From contig DAIDKJ010000047.1 in assembly GCA_027450105.1 (NCBI GenBank), positions 1 through 8,675 of the forward strand: a stretch of 8,675 nucleotides of DNA. Direction: 5' to 3'. This document shows, in pieces, positions 6,045-8,675 of this stretch. A program made the translations under genes and the position numbers. The number at the start of each line of letters is the position of its first letter. Positions within the stretch are counted from its first letter, which is position 1. This stretch comes from Ferrovum sp. Its GTDB lineage: Bacteria > Pseudomonadota > Gammaproteobacteria > Burkholderiales > Ferrovaceae. The notes under the pieces are model-generated. The model saw nothing but the letters and a program-made list of their open reading frames with translations. It did no database searches and was not told where the DNA came from.

Positions 6045-6749
6045 CTAGTGGCCATCGTGTAATCCCTTTGCGCTTTCCTGGCGCTTGAGGATTTCTGGTG
6101 GCAGGTGCAACAGACTTGATACCGTCACCGTGGGCTCGATCCCCCAGGGGTCAAACAAGGCCTGCGACGAACGTTTGACCCAAGCAGCGTGAAGTCCTGC
6201 AGATAAGGCACCAATCACATCAAAGGGGTTGCTCGAGATCAACCAGGTATCACTCCCCAAAGCACATGCTCGTCTTAAAAAGTGGCAATAGGCCCCTGGG
6301 TTGGGTTTGAACGATCTGATCTCATCCACACTCACCACATCGATGAACGCTTCCCGAATACCCGCTCTGGTGAGCAATGTATCCACCGCATCGGAACTGC
6401 CGTTGGAAAAAGCAAATAACCTGAATCCCGACTTTTTGGCCAGTGCCAACCCTTCCTTCACATCCTCAAAGGCCGGCAGCATCTGGTAGGCCTCCATCAA
6501 CTCGTTTTTTTCAGCCTGGTTTAAGGCGCTATTGAACAAGGCACAGGTATAATCCAGGGCATCGCGTGTGCAAACGGAAAAGTTTTCGTAATTCTGCATC
6601 AACCCACGGCGAAAGGAATACTCCAGTTGTTTGTCGCGCCAGGCTCTGGAAAACGCAGAGGCCTTCTCTCCCAGAAATTTTTCCAGAGTAACGCTCACGC
6701 CCTGCGTATCGATCAAGGTGCCATACACATCAAAAGCCAATGTAGTCAT
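6045..6749 (-). CDS. L-2-haloacid dehalogenase (HAD superfamily, type II)
   Basis: A 234-residue cytoplasmic hydrolase expected to convert L-2-haloacids to D-2-hydroxyacids (EC 3.8.1.2). It matches the well-studied L-DEX family throughout with a constant offset of three residues. The set is complete: nucleophile Asp7 and Thr11 in FDVYGTL, Arg38 in WRDKQLEY, Ser115 and Asn116 in SNGS, Lys148 in FKPN, Tyr154, then Ser172, Asn174 and Asp177 in SSNPFD. The alpha-helical cap segment WRDKQLEYSFRRGLMQNY (37-54) is typical of the type. I use ATG 6747-6749 because GGGAG lies 6 bases upstream (6756-6760) and the HAD fold begins at once; an upstream ATG at 6803 would sit inside a hairpin. The true substrate is not shown; other small 2-haloacids or a housekeeping role are possible. 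The next gene upstream is a phosphate transporter with no obvious functional tie. Confidence 0.9.
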   Translation of the reverse strand: MTTLAFDVYGTLIDTQGVSVTLEKFLGEKASAFSRAWRDKQLEYSFRRGLMQNYENFSVCTRDALDYTCALFNSALNQAEKNELMEAYQMLPAFEDVKEGLALAKKSGFRLFAFSNGSSDAVDTLLTRAGIREAFIDVVSVDEIRSFKPNPGAYCHFLRRACALGSDTWLISSNPFDVIGALSAGLHAAWVKRSSQALFDPWGIEPTVTVSSLLHLPPEILKRQESAKGLHDGH

Positions 6750-6789
6750 TGATGACTCCCATGCAAGTAAATATGGATTTTCCATTTGA

Positions 6790-6814
6790 GCCAACATCCA
6801 CAATGGATGTTGGC
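6790..6814 (-). terminator. Perfect 11-bp hairpin after the phosphate transporter gene
   Basis: GCCAACATCCA (6790-6800), loop of three bases, TGGATGTTGGC (6804-6814). The arms pair perfectly. It lies 22 bases after the transporter stop codon and 40 bases before the dehalogenase start. There is no T-tract on either strand, so a classical intrinsic terminator is doubtful. It could instead end or stabilise the upstream mRNA, or be a protein-binding site. Confidence 0.4.
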
Positions 6815-6836
6815 ATTCAGCTTCCTGAAAACGGTG

Positions 6837-8537
6837 TCAAACAGGCTGCCTATGTATCTCGGAAATACCTGCCGGCTCATTCACTGATGGCGTCGCTTTC
6901 AATCGCGTGGGGTTTAACTCCCCCGCGGCATCCAGAACAGGGTAAGCCGTTGCGCAAATATGCGAATGAATTCGTTTCAGATCGCGCAAAATATCGAGAT
7001 GCAAAGAGCTGGTTTCGATGCTCTCCGGGCGCCCTTCCCTGAGCCGCGCCAAATGTCGTTCCGATGCCAACATATCCAACTCTCTGATTCTCGTCTTTTC
7101 GTCGAGTAACAGGCGCGCAGATTTCACATCTCCCGAAAGAAAAATGCCAAAAGCCAACTTCAAGTTGGACATCACGATTCCATGAAATTCCTCTAGCTCC
7201 AGAGCACCTTCAGGAGAAAATTGCAATTGCCGTTTGATTTTTTTATTTGCCAACTCCATCAGATTCTTGTCAATGATGTCCCCAATATGCTCCAGATTGA
7301 TGGATAACGACATAATTTCCATGGCACGGCGACCTTCTGTCTCATCCAGACTATCTCGAGTCACTTTGACAACGTATAACTTGATCGCCTCATGCAGCCG
7401 GTCAACCACATTGTCCTGGCGAATGATTTCGGCAACGAGTTTGCGATCGTTTGTCAGCAAGGCTTGCATTGCATGCCGCAACATGTTTTCAACCATGTCG
7501 CCCATATGTAGGGTCTCGCGTGCAGCACAAGTCAAAGCAAACGATGGCGTTTCGATAGCCGCCTCATCCAGGTATACCGGTACCGATGGATCAAGTGTTT
7601 TACTCTGATCAGGTAAGTGCTTTTCAAGAAAACGTGCAAACCAACCCAAGGGGAAAAGAAACAGAATAGCCAACAAGACATTGAATACCGTATGGAAATC
7701 TGTAATTTGCCGAACAGGGTTGGGTTCAAGCACAGCCAACAGACGAGCTATCGTTGGAAGAAATGGTAAAAAAATCACACAACCCATCAAACGATTGATC
7801 AGATTTCCTAGAGGAATACGCCTTTGGGCTGGATTAGTACTGGAAAGACTTTGCAACAATGGATTCATTGCGCTTCCCAAATTGGCCCCCAGGATCAGAG
7901 CCAAGCCCGCTTGCGGTGTAATGAAACTTGAATAGGCCAACGATATCGTCAACAAAACCGTTGCAACACTCGAGTGGGCCGCCCAGGTTAAAAACGCACC
8001 GATCAACAGGGTCAAAATCGGTTCATCCGTGATCGCGTTGAATAGTTCGCGTACCACCGGCGCATTTTCTGCCGGAGCAAGGCTGGTAAGCAGAATATGC
8101 AGCGACAAAAGCATCAACCCCAATCCAATAGCCACTCGACCCAAATCCCGAGCCGGAGTTCTGCTGCTGCGCTTGAAGAGTATTACTCCGGTAACCAACA
8201 ACATTGGCGCCAGGGCAGACGAATCAAAGGAAAGCAATTGCACCGTAAGGGTAGTACCCACGTTTGCCCCAAGCATGACAGCCAGGGCAGGTATCAGGTC
8301 CACCAGACCTGATGCAGAAAAAGAAGACAACATCAAGGCTGTGGCGGTACTACTTTGCAAAAGCACTGTTACGCCAAGGCCTGCCAAAAAAGCCTGAAAC
8401 CTGTTTTTTAACACAGTGCCCAGCACTTTACTGATTTTGGCGCCAAAAGCACGCACGATTCCGCTGTGGACCATGTGAAGCCCCCACAGCAACAGCGCAA
8501 CCCCACCCATGAGGTCCAACAAGACAGTGATTCCCAT
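6837..8537 (-). CDS. YjbB-like Na/Pi transporter with C-terminal PhoU-like domain
   Basis: A 566-residue inner-membrane protein of the Na/Pi cotransporter (NptA/PNaS) family. Two inverted-type repeats are visible: the first has LLQSSTATALML (59-70) and GANVGTTLTVQLLSFD (90-105); the second has HSSVATVLL (188-196) and GANLGSAMNPLLQ (217-229). The membrane part ends near 303. A PhoU-like helical domain follows (about 333-540), with ETLHMGDMVENML (341-353), NLEHIGD (414-420) and SIETSSLHLDILRDLKRI (506-523). The whole layout resembles E. coli YjbB, which has been linked to phosphate export when internal phosphate is high. Direction of transport here is inferred. The start is ATG 8535-8537 because AAGGAGG (8542-8548) lies 4 bases upstream; an ATG at 8633 would add 32 non-family residues. 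No pst or pho gene is in the window. Confidence 0.9.
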   Translation of the reverse strand: MGITVLLDLMGGVALLLWGLHMVHSGIVRAFGAKISKVLGTVLKNRFQAFLAGLGVTVLLQSSTATALMLSSFSASGLVDLIPALAVMLGANVGTTLTVQLLSFDSSALAPMLLVTGVILFKRSSRTPARDLGRVAIGLGLMLLSLHILLTSLAPAENAPVVRELFNAITDEPILTLLIGAFLTWAAHSSVATVLLTISLAYSSFITPQAGLALILGANLGSAMNPLLQSLSSTNPAQRRIPLGNLINRLMGCVIFLPFLPTIARLLAVLEPNPVRQITDFHTVFNVLLAILFLFPLGWFARFLEKHLPDQSKTLDPSVPVYLDEAAIETPSFALTCAARETLHMGDMVENMLRHAMQALLTNDRKLVAEIIRQDNVVDRLHEAIKLYVVKVTRDSLDETEGRRAMEIMSLSINLEHIGDIIDKNLMELANKKIKRQLQFSPEGALELEEFHGIVMSNLKLAFGIFLSGDVKSARLLLDEKTRIRELDMLASERHLARLREGRPESIETSSLHLDILRDLKRIHSHICATAYPVLDAAGELNPTRLKATPSVNEPAGISEIHRQPV

Positions 8538-8541
8538 AACC

Positions 8542-8548
8542 CCTCCTT
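8542..8548 (-). promoter_or_regulatory. Strong ribosome binding site of the phosphate transporter
   Basis: Minus-strand AAGGAGG lies 4 bases before ATG 8535-8537. It decides the start against the longer reading from 8633. Confidence 0.75.
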
Positions 8549-8675
8549 CTGGCCAAAATGGCTTTGTCAGAAAAACGTTACAGAGACCTTTGAGGAGGAT
8601 CTTGAAAGAACAGGACGTTCCGCAGAAACCCATCTCGCCTAAACAAGACGGGCAAAAGAAAAATGCGCTATCTTG
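8549..8675. other. Upstream region of the phosphate transporter, no gene seen
   Basis: Reaches the right edge. I find no supported gene and only weak promoter-like pairs, for example minus-strand TTCAAG and TGTAAC 18 bases apart. The promoter of the transporter is probably here or just beyond the edge. Confidence 0.4.

Noticed and set aside
6750..6803. Eighteen-residue N-terminal extension of the dehalogenase
   Set aside because: It would start in a perfect hairpin, has no family similarity, and ATG 6749 has GGGAG at good spacing.
8554..8581. Pho-box-like text CTGTAAC...CTGACA upstream of the phosphate transporter (minus strand)
   Set aside because: The two half-sites are 13 bases apart instead of the 11 of a Pho box, and the second is a poor match.

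Overview
The window looks like an ordinary chromosomal stretch of a Gram-negative bacterium, most likely a Pseudomonadota member (beta/gammaproteobacterial or Acidithiobacillia-like) living with metals and low oxygen. This placement rests on protein family resemblance and moderate-to-high GC; no rRNA, tRNA or other marker fixes the taxon. I see no insertion sequence, CRISPR array, tRNA or phage gene. Seven of the eight protein genes are on familiar ground; one is a family without a known function.

Region 1 (1-3108) concerns copper and the envelope. A CopA-type Cu(+) P-type ATPase runs on the minus strand off the left edge (its last part, about TM7-TM8, is missing). Its 226-base upstream region is shared with a divergent small HMA copper chaperone (CopZ-like). 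That region carries a good sigma70-like promoter for copZ with a 27-base imperfect dyad over it, a likely operator. Downstream of copZ, on the same strand, lies a secreted His- and Pro-rich protein of unknown function.

Region 2 (3171-5957) is a tight minus-strand operon: hemerythrin-like protein, DUF2249 protein, a polytopic NnrS/heme-copper-oxidase-subunit-I-like membrane protein, and a Crp/Fnr-family regulator as the last gene. The genes overlap or sit 9-15 bases apart. In front of the first gene is an FNR/DNR-type box (TTGAC-N4-CTCAA) centred where a class II activator site should be relative to a TAGAAT -10 element. The regulator has the E-x-x-S-R recognition helix that reads TTGA half-sites but has no N-terminal cysteine cluster. 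The simplest reading is an autoregulated, DNR-like nitric oxide or low-oxygen response unit.

Region 3 (6045-8675) holds two minus-strand genes: an L-2-haloacid dehalogenase with a full catalytic set, and upstream of it a YjbB-like Na/Pi transporter fused to a PhoU-like domain. An 11-bp perfect hairpin separates them. The rightmost 138 bases are upstream sequence of the transporter with no gene I can support.
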